Shown: positions 17,323 to 26,857, counted from the first letter of the stretch. The stretch is DNA of 64,000 nt from Pseudomonas parafulva NBRC 16636 = DSM 17004 (GCF_000730645.1 NZ_BBIU01000024.1:44340-108339); one strand, 5' to 3'. Notes: generated by a model from the sequence alone, not told the origin. Numbers and translations are program-made.

Positions 17323-19633
17323 ACGCCTGCTGCCGCGCCTGTTCGTCTGCCTGCTGCTGGCCATGCTTGCCGTGGCCGGCTGGCAGTGGCACCGGGGCGC
17401 GCCGCTGTCCGCCGACCTGATGTCGCTGGTGCCTGGCGCCACCCAGGATCCACTGGTGCAGCGTGCCGAGCAGCGCATGCAGGAGCCGCTGAACCGCGAG
17501 CTGCTGGTACTGGTAGGGCACCCGCAACGCCAGCAGGCGCTGGCCCTGGCCGAGAAGCTGGCCGGGCAGTGGCAAGCCAGCGGCTTGTTCGAAAAGGTCC
17601 AGTGGAGCCTGCAGACCGACCTGCAGGCTGTGCGCACGCAGTTGTTGCAGGGCCGGCTGGCCATGCTGGCGCCCGCAGACCGGCAACAGCTGGAAGCGCA
17701 ACCCGATGCGTTCGTGGCGCAACGGGTGCAAAGCCTGTTCGACCCGTTTGCCGGGTTCAGCCTGGTGCCCAACCAGGACGACTGGCTGGGGCTCACGGGG
17801 CGTGTCCAGAACAGCCAGCCCAAGCCCGCCAATGTCGAACTGGATACCGCCAGCGGCGCACTGATCGCCCAGGCTGATGACCACTATTGGGTGCTGCTGC
17901 GTGCCCGTACCCTGGGCAACGCATTCGACATGCAGCTGCCATTGCAGGTGGCCGACCTTCTGGCCAACGCCCGCCAGCAGGCCGAACCGCTCGGTGCCCA
18001 GCTGCTGGCGGCCAGCGGCCTGCTGCACGCTGCTGCCGGCCAGCAGCAGGCCAGCCGCGAAATCAGCTGGGTAGGCGGTGGCGCCACGCTGGGTATTCTG
18101 CTGCTGCTGTGGCTGGCCTTCCGTAACTGGCGGGCACTCCTGGCGTTCGTACCAGTGCTGGTGGGCATGCTGTTCGGCTCGGTGGTGTGCGTGGCCCTGT
18201 TCGGCCAGATGCACGTCATGACCCTGGTGCTCGGCTCCAGCCTGATCGGTGTGGCGGTGGACTACCCACTGCACTACCTGTCCAAGAGCTGGAGCCTGAA
18301 ACCCTGGCAAAGCTGGCCGGCGGTGCGCCTAACCCTGCCGGGCATGAGCCTGAGCCTGGCGACCAGCTGCATTGGCTACCTGGCCCTGGCCTTCACACCC
18401 TTCCCGGCCCTGACCCAGATCGCCGCGTTTTCCGCCGCCGGCCTGCTGGGCGCCTACCTGAGCGCGGTGTGCCTGCTGCCCGCGTTGCTGGCGTCGGCGC
18501 AGCTCAGGCCGGCGCTATGGCCGCTGCGCATCACCCAGGCCCTCACACAGTGGCGTGAAGCGCTGCTGCGCAGGGTGCCCAGTGGTGCCTTGCTGGCCTT
18601 GGTGCTGCTGTTCTGCGCCGGCGGCCTCTGGCACCTGCAGACGCGCAACGACATTCGCCAGTGGGTCGGTACGCCGCCGCAACTGTTGCAGCAAGCCCAG
18701 GCCGTGGCACGCATCACCGGCTACCAACCTACCAGCCAGTTCTACCTGGTGCGCGCCGCCGACCAGCAACAACTGCTGGCGCGCACCCAGGCGCTGGGGG
18801 CCAAACTCACGGAACTGGTGGAACTGGGCAAGCTCAAGGGCTTCATGAGCCTCAGCCAGCTGGTTGCCAGCCCCGCCGAGCAACAGCAGGCGCGCAAGGC
18901 GCTGGAGGTGCTGCCCGAGCACTGGCAGCCGCTGGTGGCGCTTGGCGTACCCGAAGCGGCCTTGCAGGCCGAGATCCAGCAGTTGCAGGCATTACCTGTG
19001 CAGGCCATCGAACACGTGTTGGCAGGCCCCCTGGGCGAAGCATGGCGGCCCTTGTGGCTAGGCGCCGATGCACAGGGCGTAGCTGCCATCGTCAGCCTTC
19101 AGGGGTTGTCGGATGCAGCGTTGCTGCAGTTGCAGACCCAGGACCTGGACGGCGTGCAACTGGTAGACCGCTTGGGGGAACTCAACCAGCTGTTTGCGGC
19201 GACCCAGGTGAGCGCAGCGGAACTCAAGCTGCTGTCCTGCGTGCTGATCCTGGTGCTGCTGGTGATGCCCTTCGGCCTGCGTGGTTCGCTGCGCATCGTT
19301 GCACTGCCGCTGCTGGCCGCGCTGTGCAGCCTGGCGAGCCTGGGCTGGCTGGGCCAACCCCTGACGCTGTTCAGCCTGTTCGGGCTGTTGCTGGTGACTG
19401 CCATCAGCGTCGACTACGCCATCCTCATGCATGAGCGCATAGGCGGGGCGGCCGTGAGCCTGCTGGGTACCCTGCTGGCCGCGCTCACCACCTGGCTGTC
19501 GTTCGGGCTGCTGGCCCTGTCCAGCACCCCGGCGGTGAGCAACTTCGGCGCAGCGGTAAGCCTGGGCCTGGTCTTCAGCTTCCTGCTGGCGCCCTGGGCC
19601 GCCCCTCGCGACGGAGCGCCAACGCCACCATGA
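17312..19633 (+). CDS. MMPL/RND-type exporter of the APE operon
   Basis: 773-residue inner-membrane transporter of the MMPL branch of the RND superfamily. One helix is near the N-terminus (residues 8-25), then a large periplasmic domain, a block of five to six helices at about 250-420, a second periplasmic domain and a second block from about 635 to the end. This is the xanthomonadin-exporter type found in APE loci and should move the lipid-linked polyene outward. TTG start at 17312 has GGAG ten bases upstream. Overlaps the LolA-like gene by 11 bases. Confidence 0.87.
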   Translation: MPTERLLPRLFVCLLLAMLAVAGWQWHRGAPLSADLMSLVPGATQDPLVQRAEQRMQEPLNRELLVLVGHPQRQQALALAEKLAGQWQASGLFEKVQWSLQTDLQAVRTQLLQGRLAMLAPADRQQLEAQPDAFVAQRVQSLFDPFAGFSLVPNQDDWLGLTGRVQNSQPKPANVELDTASGALIAQADDHYWVLLRARTLGNAFDMQLPLQVADLLANARQQAEPLGAQLLAASGLLHAAAGQQQASREISWVGGGATLGILLLLWLAFRNWRALLAFVPVLVGMLFGSVVCVALFGQMHVMTLVLGSSLIGVAVDYPLHYLSKSWSLKPWQSWPAVRLTLPGMSLSLATSCIGYLALAFTPFPALTQIAAFSAAGLLGAYLSAVCLLPALLASAQLRPALWPLRITQALTQWREALLRRVPSGALLALVLLFCAGGLWHLQTRNDIRQWVGTPPQLLQQAQAVARITGYQPTSQFYLVRAADQQQLLARTQALGAKLTELVELGKLKGFMSLSQLVASPAEQQQARKALEVLPEHWQPLVALGVPEAALQAEIQQLQALPVQAIEHVLAGPLGEAWRPLWLGADAQGVAAIVSLQGLSDAALLQLQTQDLDGVQLVDRLGELNQLFAATQVSAAELKLLSCVLILVLLVMPFGLRGSLRIVALPLLAALCSLASLGWLGQPLTLFSLFGLLLVTAISVDYAILMHERIGGAAVSLLGTLLAALTTWLSFGLLALSSTPAVSNFGAAVSLGLVFSFLLAPWAAPRDGAPTPP

Positions 19634-20787
19634 CGATCATTCTGTTCTGGGGCCTGGCGTTGGCAGCATTTGCCCTCGCCAGCCAGCTGGGCAAACGACT
19701 GGGCCTGATCCCCATCGTCAGCCAGCTGCTGCTGGCCACCCTGGCGCTGCCTGCGGTGATGGGGCTGTGGATAACCCCGCACTGGCAGCTGGACGGCCCC
19801 GCACTGATCGCACCGGCCTGGGTCAAGACCCTGTACGGCGCCAGCTTTGCCCTGCTGCTCGGGCACATCCTCACCGATGTGCTGGCCCTGCGGCCAGACC
19901 GCCAGGCTGTGAAACTGGCGGTACCCAGCTTTCTGCTGCCGTTTGCCTGCGGTCTGGCCTGCGCAACAGGGCTGATGGGTTTGAGCGGCGTCGCTGCCTT
20001 GGCCTTGGGCCTGGTCTTCGCCATTACCGCAATTCCTGTGTTGTACCTGTACCTGCGGGCTATCGATTACCCCGCTGCCGCCAGCCGGCGGTTGCTGCAA
20101 GCGGCCATCCTGATCGACGTGGCCTGCTGGCTGCTGCTGGGCCTGGGCCAAGGCAGCCTGCACCCGGGCGCACTGGCGTTGCCGTTGCTGGCAGCCTTGC
20201 TGCCGCTGCCGCTTCACGCACTGGGCCAGCGCGCACCCAAGGTTTATGGGGCGCTGTTTCTGGTGCTGCTATTCGTTGCCGAGCACTACAAGCTCAATGC
20301 CCTGGTCTTCGGCATGGGCTACCTGGCCTGCCTTGCCTGGCGCAGGATACCGGCCACGCTGCCATTGCCCGATACCTGCAACCGGCGAGTGCAACACAGC
20401 CTCGCCGTGCCGTTGATACTGACCTACGGCGTGATACAGATCGATGCACACCACGCCCTCGACAGCCTGGACGGCTGGCAACTGTGCGCGCTGGTCGCGC
20501 TGCCGATCGCCAGCAAGCTGCTGGGTAACTGGCTTGGCCTGTGCTGGGCCGCCCCGTCATTCCCCGGGGCCAGCAGATGGCGCGAGAGCCTGCTGCTGAA
20601 CATTCGCGGCCTCAGCGAAATCGTTTTCCTCAACCTGTTGCTGTCGCAGCAGCTGATCAGCCCTGCCGTGTATTTCGCGCTGATGCTGATGAGCCTGGTT
20701 GCCACCCTGATGCCGGCGCTGGCCGGCCTGCACCGTCTTCCACTCAACGCCCCATCCATGGCAAGGAGCCCGCATGCCAAACGCTGA
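19630..20787 (+). CDS. CPA2-like cation/proton antiporter membrane protein in the APE operon
   Basis: 385 residues and about eleven to twelve hydrophobic segments that resemble the membrane domain of the Na+/H+ exchanger (KefB-like) family, including FAITAIPVLYLYLR and NIRGLSEIVFLNLLL. No TrkA-type regulatory tail follows, so it is only the membrane domain. It is joined by ATGA overlap to the exporter gene and overlaps the next gene by 14 bases, so it clearly belongs to the operon. It is not among the standard APE components I know. It might couple proton flux to pigment export, or transport something else; function not assigned. Confidence 0.75.
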   Translation: MTIILFWGLALAAFALASQLGKRLGLIPIVSQLLLATLALPAVMGLWITPHWQLDGPALIAPAWVKTLYGASFALLLGHILTDVLALRPDRQAVKLAVPSFLLPFACGLACATGLMGLSGVAALALGLVFAITAIPVLYLYLRAIDYPAAASRRLLQAAILIDVACWLLLGLGQGSLHPGALALPLLAALLPLPLHALGQRAPKVYGALFLVLLFVAEHYKLNALVFGMGYLACLAWRRIPATLPLPDTCNRRVQHSLAVPLILTYGVIQIDAHHALDSLDGWQLCALVALPIASKLLGNWLGLCWAAPSFPGASRWRESLLLNIRGLSEIVFLNLLLSQQLISPAVYFALMLMSLVATLMPALAGLHRLPLNAPSMARSPHAKR

Positions 20788-22021
20788 CCTACAACAACGC
20801 CAAGTGCTGGTGATCGGTGCCGGGCCTTCCGGCGCCATCGCATCGGCCCTGCTCAAGCGCCAGGGGCACGATGTGCTGGTCATCGAACGCCAGCGTTTTC
20901 CGCGTTTTTCAATCGGTGAAAGCCTGCTGTCCCACTGCCTGGATTTCGTCGAAGAGGCCGGCATGCTCGAGGCCCTGCAAGCCGCAGGCTTCCAGCACAA
21001 GAATGGCGCCGCCTTCGCCTGGGGCGACGAATACACGGCGTTCGACTTCGGCCAGACCTTCACCCAGGGTAAACCCAGCACCTTCCAGGTGCAGCGGGCC
21101 CGCTTCGACCAGTTGCTGGCCGACCAGGCCGAAGCCCAGGGCGTGGAGATACGCTACGAGCACGAGATCGTCAGCGCCGACATGAATGGCGAGCAGCCTC
21201 AGGTGCGGGTGCGCCGCCCGGACGGCAGCGAGTACACCGTGCAGGCCGGCTTCGTGCTGGACGCCAGCGGTTACGGCCGGGTACTGCCAAGAATGCTGGA
21301 CCTCGAAGCACCGTCGGCCTTCCCGGTGCGCCGGGCCGTGTTCACGCACATCGAAGACCGTATCGACCACCCAGGCTTCGACCGCGACAAGATCCTCATC
21401 ACCACCCACCCCGAGCACCGTGACATCTGGTTCTGGACCATCCCCTTCAGCGACGGCCGCACCTCACTGGGCGTGGTGGCGGCCGCAGAACACTATGCCA
21501 ACGCCCCCGAGGACCTCGACGCCTGCCTCAAGCACTTCGTGGCACAGGCGCCGAGCCTGGCCAAGGTGCTGGCCAATGCAGTGTGGGATACCCCGGCGCG
21601 CACCATCGGGGGCTATTCGGCCAACGTCAAGGCGCTGCACGGCAAGGGCTATGCCCTGCTCGGCAACGCCGCCGAATTCCTCGACCCGGTGTTCTCCTCC
21701 GGCGTCACCATCGCCATGCGCTCGGCGAGCATGGCCGCCGGCCTGCTGCACCGCCAACTGCAAGGTGAAACGGTGAACTGGCAGACCGAGTTTGCCGAAC
21801 CCCTTCAGCAGGGCGTCGACACCTTCCGTGTCTATGTCGAAGGCTGGTACGACGGCAGTTTCCAGGACGTGATCTACCACCCAGGCAGCTCGCCGGAAAT
21901 CCGCGCCATGATCAGCTCCATCCTGGCTGGCTATGCCTGGGACACGCGCAACCCGTTCGTGGCCGAACCCCGGCGCCGCCTGCGCACCCTGGCCGAACTG
22001 TGCGCGAGGGCGCCGGCATGA
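20774..22021 (+). CDS. FAD-dependent oxidoreductase, halogenase-like, of the APE operon
   Basis: 415-residue flavoprotein of the flavin-dependent halogenase/geranylgeranyl reductase superfamily. The dinucleotide-binding GAGPSG is at residues 15-20, IGESLL at 47-52, Lys76 (QHKNGAAF) is at the position of the catalytic lysine of halogenases, and WFWTIP (219-224) fits the W-x-W-x-I-P halogenase signature. FLDPVFSSGV follows near residue 300. It may halogenate or oxidise the aryl head; brominated aryl polyenes exist in Xanthomonas. A plain oxidoreductase cannot be ruled out. AAGGAG lies 5 bases before the ATG. Confidence 0.8.
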   Translation: MPNADLQQRQVLVIGAGPSGAIASALLKRQGHDVLVIERQRFPRFSIGESLLSHCLDFVEEAGMLEALQAAGFQHKNGAAFAWGDEYTAFDFGQTFTQGKPSTFQVQRARFDQLLADQAEAQGVEIRYEHEIVSADMNGEQPQVRVRRPDGSEYTVQAGFVLDASGYGRVLPRMLDLEAPSAFPVRRAVFTHIEDRIDHPGFDRDKILITTHPEHRDIWFWTIPFSDGRTSLGVVAAAEHYANAPEDLDACLKHFVAQAPSLAKVLANAVWDTPARTIGGYSANVKALHGKGYALLGNAAEFLDPVFSSGVTIAMRSASMAAGLLHRQLQGETVNWQTEFAEPLQQGVDTFRVYVEGWYDGSFQDVIYHPGSSPEIRAMISSILAGYAWDTRNPFVAEPRRRLRTLAELCARAPA

Positions 22022-22749
22022 GTGAGCGCCCGTTCCTGAGCGACACCTATGTCGAGGAAACGCGCATAGGCTTTCGTTTTCTCGCCAGTCACACCTGGCA
22101 GCACCACGTGCTGCGGGTGGCCATCGAAGACCTGCGCCGGCTGTTCGACGGTGCACCGCCCCAGGGCGCAGTGCTGCTGGATGCTGGCTGCGGGCAGGGC
22201 AGGTCGTTCAAGCACCTGCAGCGGGTATTTGCGCCCGCTCGCCTGCTGGGCACCGATGCCGACCCGCACAGCCTCGACCTGAGCGCAGCCGAAGCCCAGC
22301 GCCTGGGCATCGATGTGGAGCTGTGCGGCAGCGACTGTGCCAAGCTGCCCTACCCTGACGCCAGCATCGACCTGCTGTTCTGTCACCAGACCTTTCACCA
22401 CCTGGTGGAACAGGAAAAAGCCCTGGCCGAGTTTTACCGAGTACTCAAGCCGGGTGGCTACCTGCTGTTCGCCGAGTCCACCGAGGCGTACATCGATACC
22501 TGGGTGATCCGCTGGTTCTTCCGCCACCCCATGCACGTGCAGAAGAGTGCCGAGGGCTACCTGCAGATGCTGCGCAGCCAGGGCTTCGAGTTTGGCCCTG
22601 CCAATGTCTCCTACCCCTACCTGTGGTGGAGCCGGGCCAAGGACTTCGGCCTGCTCGAGCGCCTGGGCCTGCGCAAGCCGCCACCGGTGGGCGAACGCGA
22701 GGAAACGCTGGTCAACGTGGTTGCGCGCAAGCCGCTGGAGCCCGCATGA
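22018..22749 (+). CDS. SAM-dependent methyltransferase of the APE operon
   Basis: 243-residue class I methyltransferase. Motif I is LLDAGCGQGRSF near residue 54, the acidic residue of motif II is in GTDADPHSL, and LPYPDASIDLLFCHQTFHHL and LKPGGYLLFAES are motifs III-IV. A likely task is O- or C-methylation of the aryl head group, as the methylated head is known for E. coli and Vibrio APEs. Starts by ATGA overlap; a GTG or ATG 18 bases earlier is possible but overlaps the previous gene more. Confidence 0.86.
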   Translation: MSERPFLSDTYVEETRIGFRFLASHTWQHHVLRVAIEDLRRLFDGAPPQGAVLLDAGCGQGRSFKHLQRVFAPARLLGTDADPHSLDLSAAEAQRLGIDVELCGSDCAKLPYPDASIDLLFCHQTFHHLVEQEKALAEFYRVLKPGGYLLFAESTEAYIDTWVIRWFFRHPMHVQKSAEGYLQMLRSQGFEFGPANVSYPYLWWSRAKDFGLLERLGLRKPPPVGEREETLVNVVARKPLEPA

Positions 22750-23231
22750 AAGCCTTCCTGGCATGCGCGCTGTGCCTGCTGCTGAGCGCCTGCGCGGCGC
22801 GCCCGCCCCTGCCTGAGCGGCTGCCGGGGCTGACCCTGCCGCAGCAGTTGCATGTGCAGCGCGAACAGGCCGGCCAGCGCCAGGACTGGTTGCTGGTGAT
22901 CCAGGACGAGCACCAGCGCTTGCGCTGGTCGCTGCTCGACCTGCTGGGCATCCCCCAGGCCCGGCAGCTGCTGGACGGCCAGCAATGGCAGGCCGATGGG
23001 CTGCTGCCGCCCAACCCGGCAGCCCGGGAGCTGTTCGCTGCCGTATTGTTCGCCCTTACCCCGCCCGCGCAGCTGGCCCAGCTTTATCCACAGGCCCGCG
23101 AGCAAGCGGGGCAGCGTTGGCTGGGTGACCGCTGGCACGTCACCTATCGGGGCGAGGATGCCTTCGACTTGAACCTCGGTGAAGGCCTGCGTTATGTAAT
23201 CGACCCCCTGCCTCACGAGAACCGACCATGA
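22746..23231 (+). CDS. DUF3261 lipoprotein of the APE operon
   Basis: 161-residue lipoprotein with a short signal peptide and lipobox LLSAC (Cys at residue 17). The mature part, with WHVTYRGEDAF, matches the DUF3261 protein of APE loci (ApeN position). Its residue after the cysteine is Ala, which does not force inner-membrane retention, so outer-membrane localisation is expected. Possible partner of the LolA-like protein in outer-membrane insertion; this role is an inference. ATGA overlaps at both ends. Confidence 0.8.
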   Translation: MKAFLACALCLLLSACAARPPLPERLPGLTLPQQLHVQREQAGQRQDWLLVIQDEHQRLRWSLLDLLGIPQARQLLDGQQWQADGLLPPNPAARELFAAVLFALTPPAQLAQLYPQAREQAGQRWLGDRWHVTYRGEDAFDLNLGEGLRYVIDPLPHENRP

Positions 23232-24421
23232 CCGCCTACCTCAATGCCCTAGGCCTGATCTGCGCCCTTGGCCAGGGCCAGGCCGAAGTGGCGGCCGGCC
23301 TGTTCGCCGGCGATTGTTCCGGCATGCAGCCCGCGTCAGGCTGGATCCCCGACCGCTGCCCGCCCGTGGGTGCGGTCGCCGCGGCATTGCCCGCAGTACC
23401 GCTGCCCGAGCAGCACAGCCGCAACAACCAGCTGCTGTACGCGGCCGCCCTGCAGATCGAGCCGGCCATCCGCCAGGCGATCGCCCAGTATGGTGGGCAT
23501 CGTGTTGCCGTCATTCTCGGGACCAGTACGTCCGGCATTGCCGAAGGCAGTGCCGCCATCGGCCAGTTCATCAACAGCGGGCAGTTCCCTGCCGACTATC
23601 ACTACGCACAGCAGGCACTGAGCGCGCCGGCCGACTTCCTCGCCGACTGGCTGCAACTCAGCGGCCCGGCCTACGTCATCTCCACGGCCTGCACCTCCAG
23701 TGCCCGCGCCTTGCTCAGCGCCCGGCGCCTGCTGCAGCTGGGCGTGTGCGACGCCGTGCTGTGCGGCGGCGTCGACAGCCTGTGCAGCCTCACCCTCAAT
23801 GGCTTCAGCGCCCTGGAAGCGGTCAGTGAGCAGCGCTGCAACCCGTTCTCGGCCAACCGCGATGGCATCAACATTGGCGAGGCGGCGGCCCTGTTCCTGA
23901 TGACGCGCCAGCGCAACGCGCAAGGCCGCACCCTGGCACTGCTGGGTGCCGGTGCCAGCTCGGACGCCCACCACATATCCGCGCCCGACCCGACCGGTGC
24001 CGGCGCCTTGCGGTGCATGGGCAAAGCACTGGACAATGCCGGCCTCGCGCCCGCGCAAATCGACTACCTGAACCTGCATGGCACCGCCACTGCGCACAAT
24101 GACGCCATGGAAAGCCTGGCCGTGCATGCCCTGTTCGGTGCCACGGTGCCGTGTTCGTCGAGCAAGCCCATGACCGGCCACACGTTGGGTGCGGCCGGCG
24201 CGCTGGAAGCAGCGTTCTGCTGGCTGAGCCTGAGCGAGCACAACCCGTTGGGCCTGCTGCCACCGCATGTGTGGGACCAGCAGCGCGACCCTGCGCTACC
24301 GTGCCTGGCCCTGGTGGATGGCCGCCAGCGCCTGGGTACTGATGGCCCACGCCGTTTGATGAGCAACTCGTTCGCCTTCGGCGGCAATAATGTCAGCCTG
24401 ATTCTCGGAGACACCGCATGA
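23228..24421 (+). CDS. apeO: Beta-ketoacyl-ACP synthase, APE chain extension (ApeO type)
   Basis: 397-residue FabF-like condensing enzyme with the catalytic triad Cys155 (ISTACTSSARAL), His284 (LNLHGTATAHND) and His318 (PMTGHTLGAAGA). It should condense malonyl-ACP with the growing chain, with the short ApeC-type protein as partner. N-terminal residues are less conserved than in the second ketosynthase of this operon. The four genes from here encode the complete cycle KS-DH-KR-KS. ATGA overlap at start and end. Confidence 0.92.
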   Translation: MTAYLNALGLICALGQGQAEVAAGLFAGDCSGMQPASGWIPDRCPPVGAVAAALPAVPLPEQHSRNNQLLYAAALQIEPAIRQAIAQYGGHRVAVILGTSTSGIAEGSAAIGQFINSGQFPADYHYAQQALSAPADFLADWLQLSGPAYVISTACTSSARALLSARRLLQLGVCDAVLCGGVDSLCSLTLNGFSALEAVSEQRCNPFSANRDGINIGEAAALFLMTRQRNAQGRTLALLGAGASSDAHHISAPDPTGAGALRCMGKALDNAGLAPAQIDYLNLHGTATAHNDAMESLAVHALFGATVPCSSSKPMTGHTLGAAGALEAAFCWLSLSEHNPLGLLPPHVWDQQRDPALPCLALVDGRQRLGTDGPRRLMSNSFAFGGNNVSLILGDTA

Positions 24422-24888
24422 ACCCCTGGCCACTGGCCGAGCTGCTGCCCCACGCCGGCGACATGATCCTGATCGACCAGATCGAGCGCTGCGATGAGGA
24501 GCAGATCTTCACCCGCACCACCGTGCAGCCTGGCGGCCTGTTCAACCGCGCCGACGGCAGCCTGCCGGCGTGGCTGGGCATCGAGCTGATGGCCCAGAGC
24601 GTCGCGGCCTATGCCGGCTGCCGCGCCCGGCGCAACGGCCAGGCAGTCGAACTGGGTTTCCTGCTGGGTGCGCGCAAATACGAATGCGATGTCGAGCACT
24701 TCCCCGCCGGCGCCGAACTGCACATCCACGCCCAGCGTTCGCTCGAAGACGACAACGGCATGGGCGTGTTCGAATGCCACCTGCGCGGCCCCGGCATCCA
24801 TGCCAGTGCCCGCCTGAACGTGTACCGCCCGCCGCAAGCGGCCAGCTACCTGGCCGAAGCGGGCCCTGAGGAGTCCCCCCATGACTGA
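24418..24888 (+). CDS. apeP: 3-hydroxyacyl-ACP dehydratase (ApeP type)
   Basis: 156-residue hot-dog protein with LPHAGDMILIDQIERCDEEQ at the N-terminus and GSLPAWLGIELMAQSVAAYAG in the central helix, where Glu would be the catalytic acid. It dehydrates the beta-hydroxy intermediate in each cycle. In studied APE systems this protein forms a heterodimer with ApeI; here the ApeI-like domain is fused to the ligase. Overlaps the ketosynthase gene by ATGA and the reductase gene by 8 bases. Confidence 0.88.
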   Translation: MNPWPLAELLPHAGDMILIDQIERCDEEQIFTRTTVQPGGLFNRADGSLPAWLGIELMAQSVAAYAGCRARRNGQAVELGFLLGARKYECDVEHFPAGAELHIHAQRSLEDDNGMGVFECHLRGPGIHASARLNVYRPPQAASYLAEAGPEESPHD

Positions 24889-25609
24889 CACCATTCTGGT
24901 CACCGGTTCGAGCCGCGGCATTGGCCGCGCCATCGCCCTGCGCCTGGCCCGGTCCGGTTACGACCTGGTCCTGCATTGCCGCAGTGGCCGTGCCGAGGCC
25001 GACGCCGTGGCCGAGAACGTGCGGGCCCTGGGCCAACAGGCACGGGTGCTGCAGTTCGACATTGCCGACCGTGCCGCCTGCCGCGCCGCCCTGGAGAGCG
25101 ATGTGGAGCAGCATGGGGCGTATTACGGCGTGGTGTGCAACGCCGGGCTGACCCGCGATGGCGCCTTCCCGGCGCTTACCGACGAAGACTGGGACCAGGT
25201 GCTGCGTACCAACCTGGACGGTTTCTACAACGTTCTGCAGCCACTGACCATGCCAATGATCCGCCGTCGGGCACCCGGGCGCATCGTCTGCATCACCTCG
25301 GTGTCGGGGTTGATCGGTAACCGTGGCCAGGTCAACTACAGCGCCTCCAAGGCGGGGCTGATCGGCGCGGCAAAGGCGCTGGCGATCGAGCTGGGCAAAC
25401 GCCGCATCACCGTCAATTGCGTGGCCCCTGGGCTGATCGACACGGCCATGCTCGACGAGCACGTGCCTGTGGACGAGCTGATGAAGATGATCCCTGCCGG
25501 GCGCATGGGCACCGCTGAAGAAGTGGCCGGTGCAGTCAACTTCCTGATGTCGGCGGAGGCTGCCTACATCACCCGCCAGGTGCTGGCCGTGAACGGGGGG
25601 TTGTGCTGA
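24881..25609 (+). CDS. apeQ: 3-oxoacyl-ACP reductase (ApeQ, FabG-like)
   Basis: 242-residue short-chain dehydrogenase/reductase. It has the NADPH-binding TGSSRGIGRA near residues 7-16, CNAGLTRDGAFP, and the catalytic Ser/Tyr/Lys set (ITSVSG and YSASK). It reduces the keto group formed by the ketosynthases. AGGAG precedes the start by 8 bases. Ends on TGATG, sharing one base with the next gene. Confidence 0.93.
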   Translation: MTDTILVTGSSRGIGRAIALRLARSGYDLVLHCRSGRAEADAVAENVRALGQQARVLQFDIADRAACRAALESDVEQHGAYYGVVCNAGLTRDGAFPALTDEDWDQVLRTNLDGFYNVLQPLTMPMIRRRAPGRIVCITSVSGLIGNRGQVNYSASKAGLIGAAKALAIELGKRRITVNCVAPGLIDTAMLDEHVPVDELMKMIPAGRMGTAEEVAGAVNFLMSAEAAYITRQVLAVNGGLC

Positions 25610-26835
25610 TGCGCCGGGTTGTCGTCACCGGCATGGCCGGCATCACCTCGCTGGGCAGCGACTGGGCGACCATCGCCGGGCATTTCGCCAGCCAGCGCAG
25701 TGGCATCCGGCGCATGGTCGAATGGGACCGCTTCGAAGAAATGAACACGCGGCTGGCCGGCCCCGTCGATGATTTCAAGGTGCCCGCCCACTGGACCCGC
25801 AAGCAACTGCGCAGCATGGGCCGGGTATCACGCCTGGCGGTGGCCGCGGCCGAGCGGGCACTGGCCGATGCAGGCCTGCTGGATGACCCGAGCATCCGCG
25901 ATGGGCGCATGGGGGTGGCCTGCGGCTCGTCCACCGGCAGCACGGACGAGATCAAGGCGTTCGGCAACATGCTGCTCAACTCGGTGGCCGACGGCCTCAA
26001 TGCCAATTCCTACGTGCGCATGATGCCGCACACCACCGCCGCCAATATCAGCATCTTCTTCGGCCTCACCGGGCGCCTTATCCCCACCTCCAGTGCCTGC
26101 ACCAGCGGCAGCCAGGGCATCGGCTACGCCTATGAGGCGATCAAGTACGGGCGCCTGCCGATGATGCTGGCCGGGGGCGCCGAAGAGCTGTGCCCCACCG
26201 AGGCGATGGTGTTCGATGCGCTGTACGCCACCAGCCTGATGAACGACACCCCGCACCTTAGCCCGCGCCCCTACGACTGCCGCCGTGATGGCCTGGTGAT
26301 TGGCGAGGGCGGCGGCATGCTGGTGCTTGAAGAACTTGAGCACGCCCGCGCCCGCGGGGCCAGGATACACGCCGAAATCGTCGGCTTTGGCAGCAACGCC
26401 GACGGCCAGCACACCACCCGCCCCGAGCAGACGACCATGCGCCGCGCCATGGAGCTGGCGCTGGAGGATGCCGGCCTGGCACCCGCAGCAATCGGCTATG
26501 TGAATGGCCACGGTACCGCCACCGAGCAGGGCGACATCGCCGAGACCCTGGCGACCAGCAGCCTGTTCGGCACCCACATGCCCATCAGTTCGCAGAAGAG
26601 CTTTCTCGGCCACACGCTCGGGGCGTGCGGGGCACTGGAGTCGTGGTTCAGCATCGAAATGATGAACAGTGACCGCTACGTGCACACCTTGAACCTGGAC
26701 GAAGTAGACCCGCGCTGTGGCGAACTGGACTACCTGCGTGGCGAGTTCCGCACCATGAACCACCAGTTCGTGATGAACAACAACTTTGCTTTCGGTGGGG
26801 TCAACACGTCGTTGATCTTCCGCCGCTGGCCGTAA
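25609..26835 (+). CDS. apeR: Beta-ketoacyl-ACP synthase (ApeR type)
   Basis: 408-residue condensing enzyme with Cys164 (SSACTSGSQGIG), His301 (NGHGTATEQGD) and His335 (FLGHTLGACGA). It is a full FabF-type enzyme and in other APE systems is thought to start or support chain initiation, distinct from the ApeO:C pair. Start ATG at 25609 overlaps the reductase stop by one base; the in-frame ATG two codons earlier lies inside it. It is the last gene of the tightly overlapping operon. Confidence 0.92.
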   Translation: MRRVVVTGMAGITSLGSDWATIAGHFASQRSGIRRMVEWDRFEEMNTRLAGPVDDFKVPAHWTRKQLRSMGRVSRLAVAAAERALADAGLLDDPSIRDGRMGVACGSSTGSTDEIKAFGNMLLNSVADGLNANSYVRMMPHTTAANISIFFGLTGRLIPTSSACTSGSQGIGYAYEAIKYGRLPMMLAGGAEELCPTEAMVFDALYATSLMNDTPHLSPRPYDCRRDGLVIGEGGGMLVLEELEHARARGARIHAEIVGFGSNADGQHTTRPEQTTMRRAMELALEDAGLAPAAIGYVNGHGTATEQGDIAETLATSSLFGTHMPISSQKSFLGHTLGACGALESWFSIEMMNSDRYVHTLNLDEVDPRCGELDYLRGEFRTMNHQFVMNNNFAFGGVNTSLIFRRWP

Positions 26836-26857
26836 TCCCCAACCTGGAGAGTATGGA

